Assembly (NCBI RefSeq): GCF_005239225.2 | Contig: NC_133289.1 | Span: 12,136,889-12,200,888 of the forward strand | DNA length: 64,000 nt | DNA from: Populus alba | Lineage: Eukaryota; Streptophyta; Magnoliopsida; Malpighiales; Salicaceae | Direction of reading: 5' to 3' | Shown: positions 11,101 through 22,166 of the stretch, piece by piece | Numbering within the stretch: the stretch's first letter is position 1 | Layout: each line of letters begins with the position of its first letter | Position numbers and translations under genes: made by a program | The notes under the pieces: generated by a model | Told to the model about the DNA's origin: nothing | What the model saw: the letters and a program-made list of their open reading frames with translations, nothing else | Database searches by the model: none

Positions 11101-12435
11101 TTCTCTACTTTACATATATGTTTCACCTAACTACTGCCTCTAAACTTATATGATCATAAGTAACTCATCCAAATCATATAAGTTAGTATGATCCAATTTT
11201 ATAATATTAAACATATTCGATTAATGATAACCTTGAGTAGCTTAACATGTTATTCATGAATAGAACTTTGGTTTTATGCATATAAAATTGGTAGACAACA
11301 ATTCATGTTCTCAATATTTACTTAATATATTAATAAAGGATTTATTATCAATTTTTAATTAGATCTCATTTCATGGCATTATATATCATACATAAAATTA
11401 TATATTAACATACATCCTTAGCATTTCATTCTAATTGGATGATTATGGACGTATTTAAATTAATTCTCTCGAGCTATCGAGAGGAATTAGATGGTAAAAA
11501 CCTAGATAATTACTTTAAATCTTCATAAGTCATTTGTGAGCACTATGATTGTATCCTTCACCACCATTCTTTATTCATCTTGGATTACACAATAATTTTC
11601 CTATCTAAATTTTTTCATTTCTAAATTGTATAACATTTACATAATTGAATAAGAAACCTTGAATTACTTTCAAGAGGAATTATATGAGAAATAGAATTTT
11701 ACAACTCAGAAAGAAAAATAGAGAAAAGACAAACACACAAGCCCTATTTAATATTACAATCATTCAACCATAAGAACACAATCACATTGGTCTTTAATGT
11801 CCATAATCATACATCATGCATAATAACACATTATTATGTATAAATAAATATATTACAAGCTTCAATTCTAATTATTATTTTTATATGTAATTTTAAAATA
11901 ATATTTCTAATACTTAAAAATATTAAATCAAATCCAATTTGATAATTTTCCAAACTTAATAAATTTTATTTAATATAAACTCTTTTTCATTGAAAAACCT
12001 TTTTAAAAAATTTAGTAAGAAAATCATTCATATTAAAATTCTTATTGATATCCTGAACTATTTTAGGATAAATTAAATAAAGATATTTTGGCTTAAAAAC
12101 TCTCTTCCATTTAGAAAAAACAATTTTCCAAACATTAATAAATTAAACATTTTAATTAAATTCTAATTCTATTAGGATATTACATAACTTAGAAAAATTG
12201 AATTAAACATTTTAATTCAACCTGAATCCAATTAAGAAAATCAATTATGTAATTAATTTAAGTTAGGGTTTCAATTTTAATTTAAAATTATTATTTTATA
12301 TATGGAGGGCTAAAATCATAATTTTAGCCTTAGATATACATAAATGTAATTAGATGTAAGTTGTGGGGATAAGTTCATAAATTAAACCCATCTTTTTTCT
12401 TAGAGTATTAACTCTATTATTTTTTTGTTTAGATG
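11101..12435. other. AT-rich spacer between the two direct repeats
   Basis: Very AT-rich, without open frames of note. A small hairpin-capable block CTCTCGAGCTATCGAGAG lies at about 11466-11483. No polymerase or gag motif is visible, so if this is an LTR element it is non-coding. Confidence 0.4.
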
Positions 12436-13130
12436 TTTCTGTATTGTACTCTACTCTTCTTCTTTTTTTTGGAAATAAAAGGCATAGTATTCTATTTATA
12501 CGGAAACCTAAAAACCCTATTTATGAAAAAAATATTAATTTTTTCCTTAAATAATATCACAAATATTATTGAAGGATAGTTTTAGAAATGTATATTGATT
12601 TTTCTAGGTCTAGAATTGTAATCTCATGTATGAATTATATTCTAGTCCACAATTTATAAAATTTTCTTACAATCAAGTCATACTTGATTAATCATCCAAT
12701 TTTAATTTCTGACCAATAGTTAAAATCTCTTATAAGCTAGCTCAAATATAAATTATAATTGTAAATAAAATAAATTAAAATAAATGAAAAAATTTAATTT
12801 ATTATCAATTTAACATTTTTTTTATTTATATTTGAAGATCAAGTATAATGTCTAACAACTTCTTATGATTCCTCAAATATTAAAAAAGTCATAAGTGGTT
12901 TGACTTAACCTTTTAATGATCAGTTACTTAGTGTAATTATTATTTCTACATCATGAATGTTCTAATTTAGATATTATACCATAGAGTATGTCTGCTTTAT
13001 TAAATCATATATGTTCTCAACATTATAGTCATTGATTATTTGAATAAGATTTTGTAACTTTTTGCAAAACTTATTCTATTCTATATTGGCCAAGAATTTT
13101 ACAATCTATACTATTTGAGAACAAATAAAA
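12436..13130. repeat. Direct repeat, copy 2 (AT-rich, 0.7 kb)
   Basis: Second copy of the repeat at 10417-11100, same orientation, about 2.0 kb downstream. Similarity ends near GAGAACAAATAAA. The sequence that follows (13131-13640) is AT-rich, shows no coding signal and looks transposon-derived, which I base on general resemblance only. Confidence 0.75.
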
Positions 13131-13782
13131 TATATATTTTTTTTTAATTCACATAGGATGATGAATTCTCTCTTAATTACTTACATATGTTCATATAGTT
13201 TATATATACTCAAAATATGTCATGTTACCCTTGATCGGGACAACATGCGATTAGGATAATAACATAACACTACTTATATAAGATAACGTGTTGATCTCAA
13301 GTCTAAAGATCACTTACACAACTATCACGTGAATATTTCTATAGACATAAATGATCTATCCATATGAAATTTTTTTACGGGACAGTTTAGCATACATGTC
13401 AATTAACAAGCACTTGTATATTAATTCCAGGTATATCATATACCTCTATTTAATATTCAGTTTTAAAAATTTTAATTAGAAACATTTAAAAACAATATTT
13501 TTAATACAATAAAGTTTCATAATTGTAATAAATTTATAATTTTTTTTAGCATTTTTATTCTATAAAATTTATCTTTACAGGTTTTTATTAATAATAAATA
13601 TACTTACATAAATAAAATCAGCCTAAGACAGCCAAATAGAAATTCTACGGGGTCAAAACATTTGTACGGTGCCCCTCGGGCAATTCCTGAAGAGGAAAAG
13701 AAAAACGTTTTTTTCCCTTTCAAATTTGTAAATTATAGAAGAGGACAAAAACAGAGAGACTCCCCACATGAAACTCCTCTCT

Positions 13783-13800
13783 CTCTCTCTCTCTCTCTCG
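13783..13800 (+). repeat. (CT)n microsatellite in the DUF1677 leader
   Basis: About nine CT units, 80-95 bases upstream of the ATG at 13878, in the probable 5' leader or core promoter. Pyrimidine microsatellites are common at plant transcription starts. Confidence 0.85.
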
Positions 13801-13877
13801 TAACAACTCAGAGACAAAAGAGAAGCAGACATTTGTAGAGGGAGTTTTATCTTCAATGTTCTATTCTATCAAAAGAA

Positions 13878-14333
13878 ATGGCAGTTGCAAGCTCAGATAC
13901 GCAATCACCTCCACCAGCAAAATCAAGTCCTCAACTTGAAGTAGAGTCAGTCAAATGCTACTCTTGTGGATTCACTGAAGACTGCACTCCTCCTCAAATT
14001 TCACGCGTTCGTGAGCGATACCAAGGCCGCTGGATTTGTGGGCTTTGCGTGGAGGCGGTTAAAGATGAAGTTCTGAGATCGGACAGGCTCATCTCCACCG
14101 AGGAAGCCTTAAACAGACACATCACTTTTTGCAAAGACTTTAGGTCCTCAAGCACTGATCCCCTGAATCAAACAGAGCACCCTATCCTTGTCATGAGCAG
14201 GATTCTTCGAAGGAGTTTGGATTCTCCGCGAGCTCTTCGATCCGATTCTAGCAGTGCTTTGCCTGCTGTTGATAAGATTGATGGGTCTTCCATGGTTCAA
14301 TCAGGGATTTGTTTCTCCGCTTTATCTCGTTGA
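13878..14333 (+). CDS. DUF1677 family protein
   Basis: Single exon, 151 aa, complete from ATG at 13878 to TGA. Residues 24-64 form the DUF1677 core (VKCYSCGFTEDCTPPQISRV, then RWICGLCVEAVKDEV). It contains Cys27, Cys30, Cys36, Cys54 and Cys57; the two CxxC pairs could bind zinc, which is an inference because the family is uncharacterised. The N-terminus is Ser/Pro-rich and low in complexity, and the C-terminal third is Ser/Arg-rich with RILRRSLDSPRALRSDSSS, which looks phosphorylatable. The start is the first ATG after the CT-rich leader and has a favourable context (AGAAATGGC). No signal peptide or membrane segment is visible. Family assignment is firm; function is unknown. Confidence 0.92.
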   Translation: MAVASSDTQSPPPAKSSPQLEVESVKCYSCGFTEDCTPPQISRVRERYQGRWICGLCVEAVKDEVLRSDRLISTEEALNRHITFCKDFRSSSTDPLNQTEHPILVMSRILRRSLDSPRALRSDSSSALPAVDKIDGSSMVQSGICFSALSR

Positions 14334-15184
14334 AATTATGGTTGGTGTTCGTGTTGCATGCTAAAGCTCAAAACTAAGGTTCATCCAAAAACAGAGGAAC
14401 TCTGTGCTTGAATGATTATTTTAACAGGGTGGTCTTGTTGGTTAATTAAGCGTTCTCTTAATATTTAGGAAAAAGATTGAGATTTTAGCTTTAATTAAGG
14501 GGTTTCATAGTATGTAAACATTTTATATGCATTTCTCAATCATTTGTTAAATTCTTAGAACTTTGTGCTTTTGTTCTATTGCTTGCTTGGTTGCTTGTGT
14601 TTTCTCTCACCATGTTGTAGAACTGGAAAGACCAACATGAATGATCCAGCAACTCAATCTTCTTCGCTTCTTTCTCCAAGAAAAAAATAGTATATTGGCC
14701 ATTGATAAATATTTCTGTCCATGTTCTTGGCCATTATAATTCACCAAACCTTATCTCGGAGTTCATGATTTAAATGGTAACTTCGTAGTTTGTACAGAAA
14801 TATTTGGTGTCGAAGACAACGGAGCAGTTCAATTCTGTTTTCAGTAGTGTCTGGACTGTATTGAATTTTGTGTCTTGCTTGCATGATTTAAGGAAATCTC
14901 ACAGATAATGCTTTTAATAAAATATAGTAATTCAAGAATGATTAGGTGTTTTTTTTAGTGCTTGTCAGTAATGCATTATGGTTTATTTGGAAATTGAAAC
15001 GTACGCCACATAAGGAAAACTAGTTTTTTTTTTTTTTTCTTAAGTTCGGTTCTCAAGACAACAGTAGTTCCAGTCCCATCTCTGCCCCTCGGATATCAAT
15101 TCCTCACAAGGTAAAACCGTAAAAGATTTCCTTTTTTTTTTTTTTTTTCTTATGTATTCTGTTAGATAAGTAAATACCAATAGT
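14334..15184. other. 3' flank of the DUF1677 gene, no gene seen
   Basis: AT-rich sequence with T-runs near 15026 and 15132. The first few hundred bases probably include the 3' untranslated region. No other coding signal. Confidence 0.4.
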
Positions 15185-15350
15185 GTTGTTTGGGTATAGT
15201 TATTTTTTAGAATATATTTTATTTAGAAATATATTAAAATAATATATTTTTTATTTTTTAAAAATTATTTTTGATATCAGCATATTAAAACAATTCAAAA
15301 ATATATATAAAAAATTAATTTTAAATAAAAAAATTAATGAATCACAAATG
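15185..15350 (+). mobile_element. MITE-like repeat, family with GTGTTTGG end
   Basis: Carries the family signature in order: TTGTTTGGGTATAG, a stretch like AAATATATTAAAATAATAT, TTTTTTATTTTTTAAAAATTA, ATATCAGCATATTAAAACAA and then TTAATTTTAAATAAAAAAA. The same ordered blocks recur at ten other places in this window, in both orientations. It contains no coding capacity. Confidence 0.7.
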
Positions 15351-15755
15351 GTGGAAATAGATTGTTGACAAAATTTGTTTTTATTGATGACACAATTGAA
15401 GTATGTTTGATCTTGTGATTATTTTTGTGTTTGTGATTTTAAAAAAAGTAATTTTTAAAAAAAATATTAAATTATGTGGTTGCTTTACATAAATTATATG
15501 TTTAGTAAAATCTATGATTGAAACTATTTTTTCTTCAAAAGTATGTAATTATTATTTTGTTAAAATTATGGTTCAAATTGTGTTTGGACATCAAATTACC
15601 AAATAGATTATCAATTGTTTCAACATTGAACAATTAATACATATTTAATATTAACTACTTAGTATAAAATAAAATTTTATACTAACACTAATACACTTGG
15701 TTGTACATGAAAAAGGGATTACAGGACTTAATAACAACAAATCTAGTGTTGGTTT

Positions 15756-16545
15756 TTGTTGATCTTGGTCGTGGAGGGTGATCGGTGTAGATTTGGTTTT
15801 GGTTCATGTGTTTTACAATGGTTTGTGGCGGGAAAAAAGAAGATGATGATGAAAACACTGGTGATCATTGTAGATTTGAATCACGAGGACGATGAAAGTC
15901 TTGAACTGGATTCTCACATAGAACTAGAGGAGGTAAAGAGATGACAGAGATATTTTGATAAAAAAAAAATAAATAAATAGTCATCTAGGCTTATTATTTT
16001 TGCACATAAGTTTTTAGAGACTATTTATTTTGCGTGATTACTTTTGTTTTTGAAGCAAATTACATTAAATAATTGTTTAGTAAAATTAAAAACGCAATTT
16101 ATTATTTATTATTTAAATTTTTTTTTTACTTATTAATATAATAATTATGTTCAAATCACACCGCACTTTCTAAAAAAAAAAAACAAACAAACACTCAAAA
16201 TCTAGAACAGCTAAAGCCCGTGTTAGTTTTTCCATTTGAGTTGGGTCTCGAGGAGGAGGAGAGCACATTTCTTCTCAGGCCTTTATGCATGGGGGTTTTT
16301 TTAGCCACGTGTCAATCTCTAAGGATTAGCCAAGACAAATAAATGCTCAGAGATGGAGCTCTCCCTCACGACCAGCTGTACATTCTGGTTACGTCGGAGA
16401 CCAAATTCCTGGTTAGATGTGAACTGTTATGATGTATGAAAAATGACAAGAGGATAAGTGGGACAGGCTTGTCGGTGCCCCATTTTCATTTTGGTCAGGT
16501 TTGGATCAACGTTTGGGGTCATGTTTATCCTCAGTTTCTTTCATT
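15756..16545. other. Mixed intergenic stretch, no gene recognised
   Basis: A short open frame at 15756-15944 has no family motif and is flanked by A-runs; I do not call it a gene. Bases 16201-16520 are less AT-rich and include GCCACGTGTC near 16302, a G-box/ABRE-type site, so this could be a relic promoter, but no gene follows. Confidence 0.35.
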
Positions 16546-16547
16546 CG

Positions 16548-16745
16548 TTGTTGTTATTTTTGAAAATTTTTTATATTAAAATATATATTAATGATATTTT
16601 TTTTATTTTTAAAACATTATTTTTAACATCAATATATCAAAATGATTTGAAAATACTAAAAAAATATTAATTTAAAATAAATTAAAAAAATAAAAAATAT
16701 TTCAAAATTTTTTTAAAAAAACATTTTTAAAACACAAAAATAAAC
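16548..16745 (+). mobile_element. MITE-like repeat, same family
   Basis: Shows the ordered family blocks (TATATTAAAATATATATTAA, ATTTTTAAAACATTATTTTTA, CATCAATATATCAAAATGAT, TTAATTTAAAATAAATT) but has lost recognisable ends. Confidence 0.6.
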
Positions 16746-16829
16746 ATAATAATATTGGCCATCCATCTTGCAGTGCCGTGTTGCTATATTCTCCTCGTTT
16801 TGGGTCGAGTGTGCACTCGTGATTTCTGA

Positions 16830-16985
16830 TGGGTTTGTTTGATAGTGTAATTATGGTTGTTTTTTCAAAGTATTTTTTAAATGAAAAGCATCAAAATAAT
16901 TTTTTTAATTTTAAAATAATTATTTTTAAAATATGTGCATCAAAACAATTTAAAACATATAAAAAAATTAAATTTTAGTAAAAAA
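16830..16985 (+). mobile_element. MITE-like repeat, same family
   Basis: Begins TTTGTTTGATAGTGTAATTA and continues through TTTTCAAAGTATTTTT, GCATCAAAATAAT, ATTATTTTTAAAAT and GTGCATCAAAACAATTTAAA, the diagnostic order of the family. Confidence 0.6.
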
Positions 16986-17425
16986 TTCGGACCAATCGAG
17001 TTGAATTATCTAAGATATTCTGAAAAAACTTTATTATATATGCAACATAAAAGACTTGTGATTTTTTATTGTTAGATTTAAGGTTCTTGAGTTTCAAGAT
17101 TTTGTCAATTAATAGCTTTTAAGATTAATTTTTTATTTATTTATGATTGGTTTATGACATGTTAAGCATTTATATTCTTAATTCTAAATGGGAGTGACCA
17201 ATAATTTAACTTTAAATGTGTTCATTAATTATGTCCATTTTCCAACAATCTTGAAGAGAGGAAATAGATTGGTAGATCAGTATATCATGATAGTTAACTT
17301 TTGTTTTTTAATTTATTTTAGTAAAGTATTATTAAATTACTCAACTAATAAGCGAAGGTGACATTTTGAATTATTCGGTTTTTTATGTAAAGTAAGAAAA
17401 TAATTCTTAAATTTAAGTGAATTAC

Positions 17426-17603
17426 CTGTTTTGGTTCTGATCTTGTGTTTTGATTTTTGCAATCCAAGTTGATGTTATTGTCAGTGTTCCAGAGCTGAAC
17501 AGAGCTCATCCATTTCTTTTTATCATTCCCATCTTTATTAGAACCCCCCTTCAATGGTACCAAGGCATTCAATTCTTTGCACTGCATTGCCTCTTCCTTT
17601 AAT
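17426..17603 (-). pseudogene. Orphan exon of an HHO/HRS1/NIGT1-type GARP transcription factor
   Basis: The minus strand reads LKEEAMQCKELNALVPLK, then SNKDGNDKKKWMSSVQLWNT and a short tail ending PKQ. LKEE-MQC and KKWMSSVQLWN are signature blocks of the plant HHO/HRS1/NIGT1 family of nitrate- and phosphate-starvation regulators. The segment is bounded like a real internal exon: an ATCAG acceptor before it and CAG|GTAATT after it. I looked on both sides for the other exons. The N-terminal FVPKT-type block and the GARP DNA-binding domain with its SHLQKYR end are both absent; the expected upstream side holds an LTR-like repeat and the downstream side MITEs. It is most likely a gene fragment left by deletion or carried by a transposon. 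Without the DNA-binding domain it cannot act as the usual repressor. Confidence 0.72.
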
Positions 17604-17889
17604 CTGATAATAGCTACAAACCCCACAAAAAGAGCAACATCAAAAAAAAAAAAATTCATCAACAATAAATAAAAATGAAACTAAAAAAATTAAGAGACAA
17701 ATATAGATCAAGATATTTAATATCGCTAATTTATCCGGTTGTGTTTAATAAATTTATTAATCAAAATAAATTTGTAATAGAAACTGACATATAATTAAAA
17801 TTTATTGAATGTAATAAAAAAAAATACTATACAAGATTGCACATATTAAAAATCTTTTGAAAAAAAAGTAATACATATAAATTTTTTTT

Positions 17890-20690
17890 AAAAAAAAAAA
17901 TCACAAATGAATCATACCAACATCTTTAAACACATTCAATATCATTAAAAAATTAATCACAATTTAAAAAGGGCTAAATAAGCAAGGGGGAATCACACAG
18001 AAGGGCATTAATTAAAACATAAACAAACACTTATTTTTAAAAATACATAGAAAATAAAGAATTAATTAAAATCATAATCAAAATCAAAATTAAAAAAATA
18101 ATTAGGCTAGACACTGCTAGGCTTGGCAAGCCTGGCCCATTAAGCAACAACTTGCGCATGGGCCTTTGTTTTTTTAAAAAAGTTAATGTCGTCCACCCCA
18201 AACATTTAAAAAAAAAAAGACATCTCATCTCGGGGTCATAGATGTTTTTATAAACAAACTCATTTTCAACCCAAAACACCATAGAAACCTTGTTAAACCT
18301 ATCTACGACCTTTAAAAAAAACAAAAAACTGACATAAAAACCATAATCAACTTGAAACTCAAAATCTTTTCAAGCTCAGATTTATTGTTTAAAACACATT
18401 CAAAGTCAAACAACATCTCAACTCCATTATTATATAGAACTATTTGACATAAAAATCAACTGTTTTGGTAGCTGTAATCATCACCGATGACCACTTTCTC
18501 TCTTTACACTGAATCCAGCGACTCCTTTTCTCTCCTCCCACCAAAAAAAGATTGCAAATGAGAAAAATAAAGTTTACCTGGAGAGGCGGCGATGCTGGCG
18601 ACTACTGGTGACAACAGAGGCAGCAAGGATTGTGGTTCCTTTTCTTCTTTCCTCTGTTTTCTGCTCCATTTTTTTCTCTTCTTCTTTCTTTTTATGTTCT
18701 TTCTTCCTCTTTAGGTCTTTTTTCTTTCTTTCTTTCAGTCTTTCCACCTTCTCCCTTTTTTGTGTTTTGCTTTTATGTTCTCCCCCTCTGTATTTATAGG
18801 TAAAACAAAAGGGAGAGAGGCAGGGGCGGCCACTATGCAGCCACCTCAAAAAAATCGACAGAGGGGCAAGTTCCCTCTGTTTTTTCACCGTCCCGTGGTA
18901 GGCCATGGGTCAAAGTTTATGCAAGTGGGGTTATGATCGACGTCTTTTTGATGTTTAGGAGAGAGAGGGAGAGGAGAAAAGTAGGTGAAATGTAGGGGAA
19001 CGCAGCTCCCTTCTGTCGTTTCATTTAAATGAAAAGGTGGCAAAATATGTCAAAGTTCATATTGGTCCTTAATTTGTGAATTTTTCAATTTCATCCTCAA
19101 TTGCAATTTTAATTGTAAAATCAATTCAATTACATCCCTGCAAAATTCAAACAGCGTCCTTGAAGTTGGTCGCCTTTTTCACTTTGGTCCTTGGTCTTGA
19201 ATTAGTTCAATTTGACAATCAATTGAGCAATAAACTTCTAATTTCTTTAATTTAGCCCCTGATCTAATTTTAATTACAGCCCCTCTATTTACACGCCTTT
19301 TTCAATTTGATCATTGGTTTCGGATTTCTTCAATTAAGTCCCTAATTGGCCATCAAACTTCAATATTTATGCAATTAAACCCCTGATTTGACCAAATTAA
19401 TTCTAAAAAAATTATAATTTGACCCCTTAACTTTAATTTCTTCTCATTAAAGCCCAAATTAACTCCAAAATCAATTTTTCTTTCAATCAAAACCTTCATA
19501 AATTCAATTAAACCTTTAATAAATTTTAATTGAGTCCATAAACATTTAATTTTGGACCCTTCTTTCTTAAATTGAATTTTCTTTGTCAACAAGGCTTTCA
19601 TTAGTCAATAAAATACTATCAAATTTCAATCTTTGTATTTTTAAACCTCCTCAACCAATTTTTAACCAATCTCTGGGCACTTTCGCACCCTTTTTTCACT
19701 GCTATTATGTTTTGGGTTTTTCGAACATATATATTATTTTTTTTATGGGGATCTAAAAATAGATTACAACAAAAAGATGGAAGTCAACTCGTGCTAATCC
19801 TTCAGATCTGCTATCCGAGTCATGAGACCAGGCTAACTCCATTAAAAGCAAACCCGAAAATCAAAGAAGCAAGATTCTTAATCAAATGAAATTAAATCTT
19901 TAGGGATGGAATTGTAAAAAAAAAATCCATTAAGAAAATGATTAAGAAATAGCAATTAAAAGAATCATGATCAAATTTGACATAAAAATTAAATAAAAAT
20001 AAATGCTTACGAGTGGAATTGAAAAAAAAAATCAATCAAGAAAATGATTCAAAACAAAACAAATAGCAATTAAAAACTAAATTTGAAAACAAATCCAAAA
20101 AATCAAATGACTAGGGATGAAATCAAAAATAAAATCCAATGTAAATAATACAATTGCAACTAAGAGAAGAGGGATTGAATCAAAAGAAAAAATAAATTGA
20201 AGGGCTGATGATTTTTTGCATGGCTAGCATGCAATCCGAAAAAGAAAGAGAAGGATAAGAAATAAAGAAAAGAAAAGCAATTTTAGGTTAAACCACAATG
20301 CATGTGCCAACTAGAGAGAAAGAGGACGCCGAGATGAATTAAATGATACGGCTGAATCATGGTTACAACCACTAGAGCCACTAGCACACGCCGCTAGAAG
20401 GCGGCGTAGTGGCTGACACGTTCGAGGCATGCATCATCAACTTTTTTTTTTTTTTTATTTATACAAAATCAAAATTGTGTTTAAGACTAAACAATAATAA
20501 CAAACAAACAGTGATGAATTACCATCAAACTCCTGAAACTAAGGCTAAAAAATTCAATTGGTAAGGATAATGCAAGTATACTACTCTATCAAATATGAAA
20601 ATATAAAAATACCATTGCGCAGAAGGTATTGAATTATTATATTCAAGGGTTATATTGATAATTTTACCGTGCATTAAAAAACACAATTAA
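17890..20690 (-). mobile_element. LTR-retrotransposon relic, probable solo LTR or coding-free element
   Basis: A long non-coding tract with a run of phrases such as TTCAATTTGATC and TTAATTTAGCCCCTGA (19041-19640), a purine-rich leader on the minus strand (18600-18780) and a minus-strand TATAAATA. Such TCAATTT-CCCC phrasing is, from memory, typical of long LTRs of poplar Gypsy-like elements. No gag or pol motif is visible and I found no second copy, so both ends are estimates. The apparent Lys/Glu-rich minus-strand frame at 18574-18906 is just this purine tract. Confidence 0.5.
18791..18798 (-). promoter_or_regulatory. TATA box of the LTR-like relic
   Basis: The minus strand reads CCTATAAATACAGAGGGGG, a near-perfect plant TATA context, followed by a long purine leader. 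Transcription would run leftwards, toward the orphan HHO exon at 17603. Confidence 0.55.
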
Positions 20691-21740
20691 AAAACACAAA
20701 AACAAAATAACCTCGTACAATCTTCAAAAGATATTTATATAGTAATAAAACACCACCTTCCTCTTAAACAAAAATAAAATAATAAAATAATAATTACACT
20801 ATTATAATTAATAATAATCCTTGTCTTGGGACACAATAAAATCGCCATCGCTGGAGGATTATTTTTGTTTTTGGATAATTGCTGTACAAGGCTGTTAGGT
20901 TTCTTCTAATTGCTATTCTTTTCTAGGTACATTTGCTTTTGGCAGGTCCATTACTAATTATTTTCACAGCTACTAATAGATCAATTCATTGATTTCAAGT
21001 TTCTCATTTTTACAGTCCTTTGTGGGTTTTTTTTTTTTTTTTCACTTCCTGTTATGTTGTTCAACACATCATCTATTTGTTTTTTATTATTACTATTATT
21101 ATTATTAATATAGATATTTGAACCAACTTGTGTATATGTCAACTAATTCTATAAACCTTAAAGATAATAACTATATAAATTTTTAATAATTCTGTAATTT
21201 ATAAAACTCAAACTAATAATTTTTAAAAAATAAATTTAAAATCTAATCAATTAAATTACATCACATAAAATTATAATCTATTTGTTTTTACGTCTATTCG
21301 TTGAAGAGTTAGGCAACAAATGAATGGCATCTCTAGACGCACTTCTGCAAGGAGATTTTGCAGGCAATCACATCTCTATATGCACTTCTGCAACGAGATT
21401 AACAGGTTATATGTTTTTTTTTTTTAAATATTAATTTATAATGGCTAGTAACAGAAAACAGAATCAGAGATTGTCCTGGTCTCCTGAGGACGATGGCCTA
21501 ATTGTAATAATCGATATTTCTTTTGAAACGGCAAGGCCAATAAAAAGAAAAAGAATTCTGGCTGTCCCGACAAAAAAAAAAAAACATAGAGGTCTCCTCC
21601 CTTTTCTATGATCTAACATCGGCGTCATTTCACATCCACCCAGCCAACTACCATTCATTAACAAAATCTAATAGAAAATATCGAAGCAAGGCAGCTTCTT
21701 TCTCCAAATCGATCATCCTCATCGTAAAAGAAAAGGAAAA
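20691..21740. other. Upstream region of the COPT5 gene
   Basis: AT-rich DNA with a T18 run near 21027 and (TAT)n near 21087. Bases 21100-21290 weakly resemble the duplicated unit at 51413-52089. The last 150 bases before the ATG are less AT-rich and probably contain the COPT5 promoter and leader; I could not fix a TATA box. Confidence 0.4.
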
Positions 21741-22166
21741 ATGATGCACATGACCTTGTACTGGGGCATAAAAGTGACCCTCCTCTTCGATTCTTGGAAA
21801 ACAGATTCTTGGTTCAGTTACCTCCTTTCTTTACTTGCTTGTTTCCTCTTCTCTGCTTTCTACCAATACTTGGAAGATCGTCGCATCCGATTCAAGGCCA
21901 TCGCTGTCTCCAACCCTCCCCAGCAGCCACCAAGTGTCAACGCCCCTCTCCTCACCCCTAAACGACGCGCGAGTTCAGCCAAATTCGCCACCGCTTTGTT
22001 GTTTGGGATCAGCTCGGCCATCGGGTATTTGTTGATGTTGGCTATCATGTCCTTTAATGGGGGAGTGTTTTTGGCTATTGTTTTGGGTTTGACTGTTGGG
22101 TATGTATTGTTCAGGAGTGGAGATGAAGAGGTTGTTGTTCTCGATAATCCATGTGCTTGTGCTTGA
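21741..22166 (+). CDS. COPT5: Copper transporter of the Ctr/COPT family, COPT5-like
   Basis: Intronless, 141 aa. The N-terminus MMHMTLYWG has the Met/His metal-binding start typical of COPT5, shorter than the Met-rich ectodomains of COPT1 and COPT2. Three membrane segments are visible: about residues 26-45, 82-105 and 108-124. Segment 2 carries the essential M-X3-M pair (Met99, Met103) and segment 3 carries G-X3-G (Gly116, Gly120), both needed for the trimeric Cu(I) pore in the family. The C-terminus ends DNPCACA, a Cys pair likely to hand copper to chaperones. Arabidopsis COPT5 works at the vacuolar or prevacuolar membrane, releasing copper; that localisation is inferred by homology. An adjacent ATG codon pair sits at the start; the first is taken. 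Length and motifs are intact. Confidence 0.94.
   Translation: MMHMTLYWGIKVTLLFDSWKTDSWFSYLLSLLACFLFSAFYQYLEDRRIRFKAIAVSNPPQQPPSVNAPLLTPKRRASSAKFATALLFGISSAIGYLLMLAIMSFNGGVFLAIVLGLTVGYVLFRSGDEEVVVLDNPCACA

Noticed and set aside
15756..15944. 62-codon acidic open frame
   Set aside because: No recognised motif, TTG start, flanked by A/T runs and MITEs; probably chance.
18574..18906. Lys/Glu-rich minus-strand open frame of 110 codons, with a Ser/Phe-rich plus-strand partner
   Set aside because: It is a purine/pyrimidine-biased leader next to a TATA box inside an LTR-like relic; both strands stay open because of composition, and there is no domain.
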